Positions 1-6,806 of a stretch of 8,431 bases of DNA are shown piece after piece. The notes beneath the pieces were generated by a model. The model did no database searches. It saw only the letters and a list, made by a program, of their open reading frames with translations, and was not told the origin of the DNA. Origin of the DNA: an uncultured Erysipelotrichaceae bacterium (lineage in GTDB: Bacteria; Bacillota_I; Bacilli_A; RFN20; CAG-288); NCBI GenBank assembly GCA_902771745.1, contig CACXYG010000052.1, forward strand, positions 1 through 8,431. The letters are read 5' to 3'. Every line of letters starts with the position of its first letter. Positions within the stretch are counted from its first letter, which is position 1. A program made the translations under genes and the position numbers.

Positions 1-943
1 TACTAGAAACCGTCGATAACAAGGAAGTATTGGCATCCGTGACTTCATGATAGCCATAGGTAGCTAAATCATTTTCACCCAAGACCTTGTAAGAAGAGAC
101 ACTCTTGATCGTTAAAGAACCATCTAAAGTGACATTTAACATCTCTTCAAATTCATCTTCACTACCTTCCTTTAAGGTCGAGACAACAATACCTTTTTCG
201 GAAGTCGTAGCAACCGCCTTTAAGGCATAGCTATCCTTATCTGCAGTCAAACGTAAGTTAAGACCAGAAATCTTCACGCTCTTGATGGTGATATCAGGAA
301 TGCTGATATCAAAGATGAGATTACCATCCATCTCGCTTGGTTCACTCGCCGTGATACTACCGGCAATATCCTGAACCTGACTAAGAATGCTAGATAAATC
401 TAAAGAAGACGTGCTCTCTCCAGCATTTGGTACTAGAATACCCACCGTTCTTAGAATGTTCATCAAATCGGATAAGTTCTGTGGAATATTAAAGACAAAG
501 CCTTTGTTATGATACTTGATATAACATGCCTCATCATTCTCAACTCTTAGATTGACGCTTTGATCAAGTCCACCATATAAGACATTGACATCGGTAGAGA
601 CGTTGACCACGGTGGTATTCAACTGACTTAAGTCCACATCCAAATCCTTCAATTTCAGATTGACGGTATCGATGTTCTTTGCCTTTAAGCCTAAATTGAT
701 ATTACCATTGGTGATTTCTTTGGCGTTGATGACAGAGTTTAACACCTTGGATAGGGTGGTCTCTTCAACTGTGTTATCATCCAGAGATGGTAAATCATAG
801 GTATCACCTTGTTGTTCTTGTTTTGGATCAACAAGATTCATGGTGAAATAAACCACACTACCAGAAGCACCACCAGCAGTTAAGCCCATGAGTGTCAATA
901 AGGCGGTACGTTTGATAAAACCAGTAAATTTGTTTTTTGCCAT
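1..943 (-). CDS. Membrane-anchored surface protein, paralogue of the 1417-aa protein (3' end outside window)
   Basis: The frame is open from an ATG at 943 to the window edge: 314 codons with no stop. The start is supported by a Shine-Dalgarno sequence (AAAGGA) about 10 bases upstream. Residues 1-12 are basic and residues 13-35 form one hydrophobic segment, so the protein is probably a signal-anchor or exported protein with its bulk outside the cell. Residues 49-314 align along their whole length with residues 41-294 of the large protein encoded at 2387-6640. Matching blocks are YDLPSLDD/YSIPSLD, FNIPQNLSDLMNILRTVGIL (151-170)/FSIPHTLDDLFEMLQALGIF (147-166), VTLDGS/ITLDGS, and EVTDANTSLLSTV/DVTDSNKSLLGTI. 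The body alternates beta-strand-like segments with two short helices (about 155-168 and 181-193). It is the second gene of an operon, 5 bases after the stop of the gene at 949-2181. I do not recognise a named family. Function is unknown, and the total length may be far greater than seen here. Confidence 0.95.
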   Translation of the reverse strand, partial: MAKNKFTGFIKRTALLTLMGLTAGGASGSVVYFTMNLVDPKQEQQGDTYDLPSLDDNTVEETTLSKVLNSVINAKEITNGNINLGLKAKNIDTVNLKLKDLDVDLSQLNTTVVNVSTDVNVLYGGLDQSVNLRVENDEACYIKYHNKGFVFNIPQNLSDLMNILRTVGILVPNAGESTSSLDLSSILSQVQDIAGSITASEPSEMDGNLIFDISIPDITIKSVKISGLNLRLTADKDSYALKAVATTSEKGIVVSTLKEGSEDEFEEMLNVTLDGSLTIKSVSSYKVLGENDLATYGYHEVTDANTSLLSTVSS

Positions 944-948
944 AAAAA

Positions 949-2181
949 CTAATTCCTTTCATCCGGGAATAACTGATATCCCGTAAAATTGTCTTCGCTA
1001 TCTGGTTCAGGGATATTTACCTGAACATCTTGGAAGGTACTGCTATCCGAGTGGAAGTAGTATTGCCACATATCACTGGTGGCAGCAGAGTTGATAAGAC
1101 CACCGATCTGGGCTGTATATTCATCATAGAAGTAGGAGGAGACTAGGTTGAAGTCGATGTCGAGCTGGAATTCCAGATGACTCTTTTTAAAAGGGGGACG
1201 CGAAGATAATCCACCGGTGGTTCTCATCTGTACCGAGTAATAGGAATTACCCGTAGAGATATTAGAGATGGTCTTTCGATCTTCATCGGTATAAAGATCA
1301 AGGGTGATGTTGTAGCCATCGGTGTTTTTCTCAATGGTAGAGGATTTTACACTCGATGGACCAATCATGTAGATGACAACACCATTGACGTGATGTTTGC
1401 TTTTCTCACTAGAAGCATCATATTCACTAGCGTTATCTGTCAGGTAACGATCAGATACTGGGGTGGCTTCGGTTAGTTCAGCTGCGCTGGTGACGGAGGT
1501 GCAGTAATAAGAGCCTTTTAGAAGTTTTCCGTATTTCTGCATGTAGTCATCATAGCTATAGGTTGTTGGCTCTTCCCCTTTCTTCCAGTCCTCAGGTTTA
1601 CTTTGTAAGTAGCAATCCACATTGCCGTTCATGTTATCGTAGAAACGGTTAGCAGTTGCGACAATAGAAGAAGCGGAAACGTTCTGGTTATAGATGGCTT
1701 GAGGGGTAGCATAGGTTGCGGATTTGATGTTCTGGGTGACACCAGAGGAGACAACTTGGGCTTTACCGATGGTCAAGCTATACGAATAACTGGCTTGTTT
1801 TATAAAAGAGTAATTGAGTAATTCGTATGCTTTATCTTGATATTCTTTGACAAAGTCGGTATTGTTTGCGACCATCTTATTGACTTCCGCAGTGGTAGGA
1901 ATATAACCTTCGGTACCACTACCCATAGAGGTGGATGTCTGGTTGTGGGTGTTATGAAGAAGAACACCAGCTCCCGCACCGATGGCTATGGAGATTGTTA
2001 AAGTAATGGTGGTTGACCAGAAGCCTTTTTTCTTGTGTAGAGGTTCTTTTTTGTTGTTTTTCTTTTTGCTCTCTTCGTTTTCGCTGATGTCTTTCTTATC
2101 TAAAGTTTCGTTATGTTCTGTAGGGTTTTCTATATTGATCTGCTCTTCTTTAGAGGTCTCTAAATTATCGTACTTTGTCAT
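949..2181 (-). CDS. Single-pass membrane-anchored extracellular protein of unknown function
   Basis: The protein has 410 residues from the ATG at 2181. A TTG at 2217 could extend the frame by 12 codons, but it lies in the spacer of a good promoter (2226-2198) and has no Shine-Dalgarno sequence, so I chose the ATG. Residues 1-53 are highly charged (Glu/Asp/Asn, then a Lys-rich stretch 39-52) and should be cytoplasmic. Residues 54-76 are one transmembrane helix (GFWSTTIT... IGAGAGVLLH). Residues 77-410 should be outside the cell by the positive-inside rule. The outer part is Ser/Thr/Tyr-rich and strand-like, with Cys190 and Cys227 as the only two cysteines, which could form a disulfide. No LPXTG motif, lipobox or catalytic motif is visible. 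It is the first gene of an operon with the paralogue at 1-943 and is transcribed away from the large secreted protein. A role in the same envelope system is inferred from position only. Confidence 0.93.
   Translation of the reverse strand: MTKYDNLETSKEEQINIENPTEHNETLDKKDISENEESKKKNNKKEPLHKKKGFWSTTITLTISIAIGAGAGVLLHNTHNQTSTSMGSGTEGYIPTTAEVNKMVANNTDFVKEYQDKAYELLNYSFIKQASYSYSLTIGKAQVVSSGVTQNIKSATYATPQAIYNQNVSASSIVATANRFYDNMNGNVDCYLQSKPEDWKKGEEPTTYSYDDYMQKYGKLLKGSYYCTSVTSAAELTEATPVSDRYLTDNASEYDASSEKSKHHVNGVVIYMIGPSSVKSSTIEKNTDGYNITLDLYTDEDRKTISNISTGNSYYSVQMRTTGGLSSRPPFKKSHLEFQLDIDFNLVSSYFYDEYTAQIGGLINSAATSDMWQYYFHSDSSTFQDVQVNIPEPDSEDNFTGYQLFPDERN
953..959 (-). promoter_or_regulatory. Shine-Dalgarno site of the operon's second gene
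   Basis: On the minus strand AAAGGAA lies about 9 bases before the ATG at 943. It sits inside the last codons of the upstream gene, whose TAG stop is at 951-949, so the two genes are likely translationally coupled. Confidence 0.85.
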
Positions 2182-2197
2182 AATATATATCTTAGTA

Positions 2198-2226
2198 AAT
2201 ATATAATCCTTGAACAAAAATGTAAA
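2198..2226 (-). promoter_or_regulatory. Predicted sigma-A promoter of the minus-strand surface operon
   Basis: On the minus strand TTTACA (2226-2221) and TATATT (2203-2198) are separated by exactly 17 bases, each 5/6 to the TTGACA/TATAAT consensus. The predicted transcription start near 2191 leaves only about 10 untranslated bases before the ATG at 2181, with no Shine-Dalgarno sequence. Prediction from sequence only. Confidence 0.6.
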
Positions 2227-2332
2227 ATGTTATTTTTAAATACTTTTTAACCGCGAAATAATTAATTGTTTTAACTATTTTATAAACATATTATTTACAA
2301 AAAATACAATTTTATTTTAAAAAGAAGTCGTT

Positions 2333-2338
2333 TATAAT
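2333..2338 (+). promoter_or_regulatory. Predicted -10 element for the 1417-aa protein gene
   Basis: A perfect TATAAT in an AT-rich tract. The -35 position at 17-base spacing (2310-2315, TTTTAT) is poor, so activation or UP-element help is possible. The predicted start, seven bases downstream, is A2345, which falls at the base of the leader hairpin. Confidence 0.6.
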
Positions 2339-2343
2339 TTGGG

Positions 2344-2378
2344 CATGTTAAAAGGCAAGGTTTTGCCCTTTTAGCATG
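2344..2378 (+). promoter_or_regulatory. 5'-terminal leader hairpin before the 1417-aa protein gene
   Basis: The left arm 2344-2358 and right arm 2363-2378 form 15 base pairs with one G:U pair and one bulged C, closed by the loop GGTT. The hairpin begins at the predicted transcription start and ends 8 bases before the ATG at 2387, so it makes up nearly the whole leader. There is no U-tract after it on either strand, so it is not an intrinsic terminator. It could stabilise the mRNA 5' end, control translation, or act at DNA level as a palindromic operator. The sequence alone does not decide between these. Confidence 0.7.
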
Positions 2379-2387
2379 ACCAAATAA
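2345..2387 (+). other. Two candidate leader mini-ORFs
   Basis: ATG at 2345-2347 begins a 9-codon frame (MLKGKVLPF) ending in TAG at 2372-2374. ATG at 2376-2378 begins a 3-codon frame (MTK) whose TAA at 2385-2387 shares its last A with the ATG of the large gene (TAATG). The first ATG sits six bases after TATAAT, the same spacing as in the leaderless gene at 7787. Termination-reinitiation into the main gene is possible, but frames this short can arise by chance, and the CATG ends of the hairpin automatically supply both ATGs. Confidence 0.3.
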
Positions 2388-5300
2388 TGAAAAAGAATTT
2401 CTGGCGTTGTGTCTTCTTCAGCGTAAGTATGTTAGCTGCAAGCAGTTCTTCTTTATCAACCTTACATTCTCAACTTCTGGCAAGTGAGAATGATAACTCT
2501 GCGATTTACAGCATTCCTAGTCTTGATCCGATTGAAGCTAATGTGGATAACTCTATGTCTACAGCGGTCAATCGTCTTTTTAATGCCAAGCAGATCAAGA
2601 TGGATGCTTTAACCTTGAAAGTCTATCCTGACACAAGTGATATGACCAAGATTTTAACAATCCAGTTATCTAACTTAGATTTGGATCTTGCTGGTCTTCC
2701 TGCTCTTGATATCAACTTCTATGCTTCTGCTAGAATTCTCTATGAGGGGATTGATGAAACCTTGGATGTCGAATTTGAGTCTCAAGGCTCTTTATTTGTC
2801 ACCCATAGAAGCAAGTCTTTCAAGTTTTCCATTCCACATACATTAGATGATCTCTTTGAGATGTTACAGGCCTTAGGAATCTTTACCAAGTCAAATGATA
2901 ACAGTGGAGATGTTTCCTTAGTGGAACTTCTTGATGAACTAAAAACAGCAGCAACTGCAGTTGAACAAAACAACACCGAAAATAACGGATATATCTACTC
3001 TTTAAGTGCGGATGATTTCACCATGAATGAGAGTGAGATTTCCAACATCTCACTTCTGTTATTAGCCGATAGCAACAACATCCCTACCGGTATTAAAACA
3101 AAGGATATGTTGACCATCTCCAAAAAGGATTCCAACTCTGGTATCGGTATCACTTTGGATGGTTCTTTTACCTCTATCAATAATGTCTCTACCTATTCCA
3201 AGAGAGGTTCTTCTAGCATTATTGATGTCACCGATTCTAACAAATCTTTATTAGGAACCATCACCAAAATCTTCACTGGTGGATACACCAGCAATGTAAA
3301 TTCAGAAGGTGAAAAACTTAACCAGGTCAACATCAATATCACAGGTAGTTTAACCAATCAGGTAGATGCTTCTACTGCTTATACTTCTAGTATTGATGGT
3401 GTCTTACAAGCGGATGTCACCGACGTCTTTGAAGATGAAAATTATGGCACTTATGCTTTGTCTTTAACTCATAAAAATGATGCGACTACCTTTAATGACA
3501 TCGATATCTATTATGATAAAAATAAGACTTATATCTCTTTAAATGAATTATTTAAAGGTCGAATTGATAATTCAAAACTGAAAGATGTCTTTTCACATGT
3601 TTCTGACATAACAAGCATTCCGTCATATAAAGAAATCGATGAAGATTTAAACTTTGTCTTTAATGTAGCAACAGAAAATAGCCTGACAAAGTTGATGGAT
3701 GGTGATTATTCCGCCTTCTATGACATCTTTACCTCCTATACCTACTCTGATACTTCCTTTGAACTTGTTCTTGATCCAACAGGTTTAGGATTAGATGGTG
3801 ATAGCTTAACCTTAGAAGTCAACTTTGATCAGAATAATAAACTGATCAAAGATATCACTCTAGAAGGCTTAGTCATTGGCGATATCACCTTAAATAATCT
3901 CACCTTGTCCTTAGATGACTATAGTAATATCACCATACCTAACGATGCTGAATATTCTAACTATAGTGACTCCATGACTGTCTTTGATTCGTTATCCACC
4001 ATCTTAGATGAAAAGAAAGTCAACGCAGACTATACCCTTATCTATACCGATCAATCTGGTGTCACCTATAACGCCGATGGAAATATCTCAGCGGATTTAT
4101 CTAACGCTCAGATAGATACCACCGAAGAGATTAAAACCTTCCATACCGATAGTGGAACCTATCATCTCTCCTTCAACCTGCCAAAAGAAAACAATGCAAA
4201 CAATTCCGCTCTAGGTCAAGGTATTGAAGCTTATTATGATGCTAACAGTAAAAACCTCTTCTTCGGTTATCAGTATTATCAATCAAATGATTATGATCTA
4301 ACCAAGGATGGTCCCCATTACGTCTTTAAAAACTCTCTTCCCTTTAGTGATATCACCGATATGTATCACTATATCGATACCAAAGTAGAAAATGATGAAA
4401 CAACAGATAGCAATTCCTCATCCTTAACATCCATGTTTGGTTTCATCGATGCTATCTCTAACTCCTCAAAACTTGAATCTATCAAGAATAGCATCAAAAA
4501 CAACTTAGCACTCAATTCTCTAGATGGTGTTATTTCCACTTCCGTTGATACTGACAACAATATCGTTGTCACCATCGATCCATCTTCCTTCCTAGTCGAT
4601 ACCTCCTATGCTTCAAATACCACCGCTATCACTTTAACTCTCGGTAGTGATGGAAGCGTCATTGACTTATCAGTCTCAGGTAAAATCAATGGTGCCACCA
4701 TTCATTTCTCCTTAGACTTAGATACCAATGTCTCATCTTACAGTTACTTCAACACCACCGATTATCCAGCCATCTCTCATGGGCAAGAACTATTAGAATC
4801 CTTTGTCTCTCTTCCAACCGACTTAGAAGAATTCGATATCGGTTTATCCGGTTATGTGAATAAAGATGATAAAAACTTCATCTCCATCTCTTCTGGTACT
4901 GGTGCCTCTGTAAATACCACCGGTGACTTAGATACTGCTAGTGGTGTTCTTCTAGTCAGACATCCGGATATCAATGACTCCTCAAAGATGATCAACTTTG
5001 ATCAAAAGTTGGAATTCAATTATCAACAAGCCGATGGCACCGTTATCGATACCAAAGGCAAGAGTCATGATAAAGGTGAATTCCTACTGGAATATAACGA
5101 CAACATGCACGTCAAAATGGATAACCAGGATCTCTTTGATATCATGGGTATCCTAGAAGGGGTTGATAGTGAAGATAATCTTCTCTATCGTTACCTGAAG
5201 TTCATGAATTCCACAGTCGAATCCTCCGGTTCTCCATTGATGGACTTGATCGAAGGAAAAGCCTTATCCGCTTCTGGCATCTTTGATTATCCATACTTTA

Positions 5301-6640
5301 ACAGCATCACCTTTCATGATGGTTCTATCACCATCAATGTTGATCCGAAGCTGATTCAATCCGATGCCGGAGATGGTTCTACTGCCTTAATTACCATGCA
5401 TTATGATATCGATAGCAAGCATATCACCAGCGCGGATATTCAGGCAAAATACATCACTGCTGATAACACCTTTGATATCAATGCCTCAGTGACATTACAA
5501 CCAGGTAGTTCACAAGCTTATCAACGTACTACAGATACCTCTAAATCTGACCAATCCAACTACATCACCGAATACACTTCTTCTAACGCCAGTAACTTTG
5601 TCAATGTCAACGGCTTCAAGGTTCTATTAGATTGTTTAGTAGACACCACTGAAAATAACTTCATGGAAATTGAAGGAACCTTATGTCTCTCTCTATCCAT
5701 AGCCGGTGACTTATATGTCGGCTGTTATGCAGCCATCTATGTCGAAGATGAAACCGCCTATGCCTACTTACGATTCAGAGTCTCCGAAGAGACGAGTTTC
5801 CCAGGCATCTCCGATGATGGATATCGAGTGACAGAATTCTTCATCAAGGAAAGTGAAGTCTTAGTCAATCAGACAAGAGTGAGCACCCAAAAGAAACTCT
5901 TCCAATCCAAGAAATATATCAGAGAATATATCGCCTATAAGACCACCGCTGATAACATCATGGCCAATATTCCCTATTATCTATTAGACTTCGTCATGGA
6001 CTTAGGAAGAATCAAAGTCTTAGGTATCGGGGTTGGTACCATCGCCTTAAATCAGATCTATGATGCTGTCAACTCTGAAGAAGATTCCGATGTCGTCTTA
6101 AACAATGACTTCTCTGAAGTCTTAAGTGAATTTGCCTATAGTAACAACACTTTTGATATCAAAGTTGATCTATCTAAATTGATTCTAGAAATTCCAGTCA
6201 TCTCCTTTGAAGATACCGAAATCAAGATTCATCATAAGAGTGAAGACAGCAATGGCTATAAACCATTAAGCAGTGTCGAAATCGTCGTCACTTTAAAGCT
6301 TCTTAGCATCTTAAACATCGGTATCAAACAGAAGTCAGGTTATAACACCTTCTCCTTTAGTAAACTGCTGCACATCACTGGTAGTCAGGCCCAAAGCACC
6401 TACATGAGTCGATACTACACCTATCGCTCTAACTTCTTTGCTACCTATGGTAACTATGATGATAACTCCACTCTTGGTATGTACAACATCTCCAAAGTCA
6501 CAAAAAAAGGTAACCCAACGGTAGATCAGGCTTATGATGATAATCATAACAAGGTCAATTCCAGCGTCTCTAATTCCTATACATCCACCAGTTCTTCTAC
6601 TTCCCCATTTGCTAACGACTGGAGAATCTATATCTGGTAA
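2387..6640 (+). CDS. Large secreted modular surface protein, five degenerate beta-rich repeats
   Basis: The protein has 1417 residues. The N-terminus is a signal peptide: basic MKKNFWR, hydrophobic core about 8-24, cleavage probably between 24 and 33. There is no lipobox Cys, C-terminal membrane helix or LPXTG motif. The body consists of about five degenerate modules of 255-275 residues. Each has strands, a Tyr-rich strand such as IDIYYDKNKTYISL or IEAYYDANSKNLFFGY, one or two helices, then a core strand ending in Asp (often Asp-Pro). The core Asp recurs at residues 209, 463, 731, 986 and 1261 (LSADD, VLDPTG, TIDPSS, NVDPKL, KVDLSK). Residues 41-294 are homologous to the protein encoded at 1-943. 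The tail from about 1385 is Ser/Thr-rich and ends in DWRIYIW. The ATG is preceded by no Shine-Dalgarno sequence but by a 15-bp hairpin leader. The gene is monocistronic, with a strong terminator 18 bases after the TAA. I recognise no named family; adhesin-like structure or extracellular ligand/lipid binding are possibilities only. Confidence 0.95.
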   Translation: MKKNFWRCVFFSVSMLAASSSSLSTLHSQLLASENDNSAIYSIPSLDPIEANVDNSMSTAVNRLFNAKQIKMDALTLKVYPDTSDMTKILTIQLSNLDLDLAGLPALDINFYASARILYEGIDETLDVEFESQGSLFVTHRSKSFKFSIPHTLDDLFEMLQALGIFTKSNDNSGDVSLVELLDELKTAATAVEQNNTENNGYIYSLSADDFTMNESEISNISLLLLADSNNIPTGIKTKDMLTISKKDSNSGIGITLDGSFTSINNVSTYSKRGSSSIIDVTDSNKSLLGTITKIFTGGYTSNVNSEGEKLNQVNINITGSLTNQVDASTAYTSSIDGVLQADVTDVFEDENYGTYALSLTHKNDATTFNDIDIYYDKNKTYISLNELFKGRIDNSKLKDVFSHVSDITSIPSYKEIDEDLNFVFNVATENSLTKLMDGDYSAFYDIFTSYTYSDTSFELVLDPTGLGLDGDSLTLEVNFDQNNKLIKDITLEGLVIGDITLNNLTLSLDDYSNITIPNDAEYSNYSDSMTVFDSLSTILDEKKVNADYTLIYTDQSGVTYNADGNISADLSNAQIDTTEEIKTFHTDSGTYHLSFNLPKENNANNSALGQGIEAYYDANSKNLFFGYQYYQSNDYDLTKDGPHYVFKNSLPFSDITDMYHYIDTKVENDETTDSNSSSLTSMFGFIDAISNSSKLESIKNSIKNNLALNSLDGVISTSVDTDNNIVVTIDPSSFLVDTSYASNTTAITLTLGSDGSVIDLSVSGKINGATIHFSLDLDTNVSSYSYFNTTDYPAISHGQELLESFVSLPTDLEEFDIGLSGYVNKDDKNFISISSGTGASVNTTGDLDTASGVLLVRHPDINDSSKMINFDQKLEFNYQQADGTVIDTKGKSHDKGEFLLEYNDNMHVKMDNQDLFDIMGILEGVDSEDNLLYRYLKFMNSTVESSGSPLMDLIEGKALSASGIFDYPYFNSITFHDGSITINVDPKLIQSDAGDGSTALITMHYDIDSKHITSADIQAKYITADNTFDINASVTLQPGSSQAYQRTTDTSKSDQSNYITEYTSSNASNFVNVNGFKVLLDCLVDTTENNFMEIEGTLCLSLSIAGDLYVGCYAAIYVEDETAYAYLRFRVSEETSFPGISDDGYRVTEFFIKESEVLVNQTRVSTQKKLFQSKKYIREYIAYKTTADNIMANIPYYLLDFVMDLGRIKVLGIGVGTIALNQIYDAVNSEEDSDVVLNNDFSEVLSEFAYSNNTFDIKVDLSKLILEIPVISFEDTEIKIHHKSEDSNGYKPLSSVEIVVTLKLLSILNIGIKQKSGYNTFSFSKLLHITGSQAQSTYMSRYYTYRSNFFATYGNYDDNSTLGMYNISKVTKKGNPTVDQAYDDNHNKVNSSVSNSYTSTSSSTSPFANDWRIYIW
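2594..6360 (+). repeat. Five protein-level tandem modules within the large secreted protein
   Basis: The repeat is visible in the translation, not in the DNA. Core motifs of the form hydrophobic-x-hydrophobic-Asp-(Pro/Leu/Asp) followed by two amphipathic strands begin near residues 209, 463, 731, 986 and 1261, at spacings of 254, 268, 255 and 275. Modules 2 and 3 match best: IDGVLQADV (336-344) with ADGNISADL (563-571), GTYALSL with GTYHLSF, and IDIYYDKN with IEAYYDAN. Module 5 is the most divergent. Boundaries are approximate because I aligned by eye. Confidence 0.65.
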
Positions 6641-6657
6641 TAACATTTGAATTTAAT

Positions 6658-6699
6658 AGAGTTTTGATATAAGTGGATTCATATCAAAACTCTTTTTTT
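6658..6699 (+). terminator. Intrinsic terminator of the 1417-aa protein gene
   Basis: Perfect 13-bp stem (6658-6670 with 6681-6693, arm AGAGTTTTGATAT), 10-base loop, then a T-run to 6699 and a second T-run 6701-6707. It starts 18 bases after the TAA. The other strand lacks a following T-tract, so it acts in the plus direction only. Confidence 0.95.
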
Positions 6700-6780
6700 A
6701 TTTTTTTAGTAAAAGATAAAGACAATTTAAAGAAAACAACTTTATTTTTTTGATTATAGTTTTAGAATCAATTGCCATTT

Positions 6781-6802
6781 GAAAAGCCCTCCGAAGAGGG
6801 CT
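6781..6802 (-). terminator. Intrinsic terminator of the hydrolase gene
   Basis: On the minus strand AGCCCTC, loop TTCG, GAGGGCT (6802-6785), then TTT. The 7-bp GC-rich stem is capped by the very stable UUCG tetraloop and lies 4 bases past the TAA. The T-tract is short (about four T's including the last stem base), so termination may depend on the strong stem. The stretch 6700-6780 between the two convergent terminators is AT-rich and shows no gene. Confidence 0.88.
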
Positions 6803-6806
6803 GAAA

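Noticed and set aside
1982..2206. 74-codon plus-strand frame
   Set aside because: Antisense to the N-terminal region of the anchored protein; its Leu/Ser/Phe-rich composition is that of a reversed Lys/Glu-rich stretch, and it has no ribosome site.
2782..4575. Three minus-strand frames of 61-68 codons (2782-2976, 2995-3180, 4369-4575)
   Set aside because: All antisense shadows within the 1417-aa gene; Ser/Leu/Glu-rich composition mirrors the sense strand codons.
2700..6165. Many GATATC sites in the large gene
   Set aside because: They mostly encode the frequent Asp-Ile dipeptide of the repeated strands, so protein composition explains them without a DNA-level motif.
2387..6640. Apparent shift toward C-ending codons (ACC, ATC, TCC) after the first quarter of the large gene
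   Set aside because: Noted only by eye. I could not compute codon statistics, and a degenerate repeat protein may drift in composition without transfer or fusion.
6335..6646. 103-codon minus-strand frame
   Set aside because: Antisense to the end of the large secreted protein, with no ribosome site or recognisable domain.
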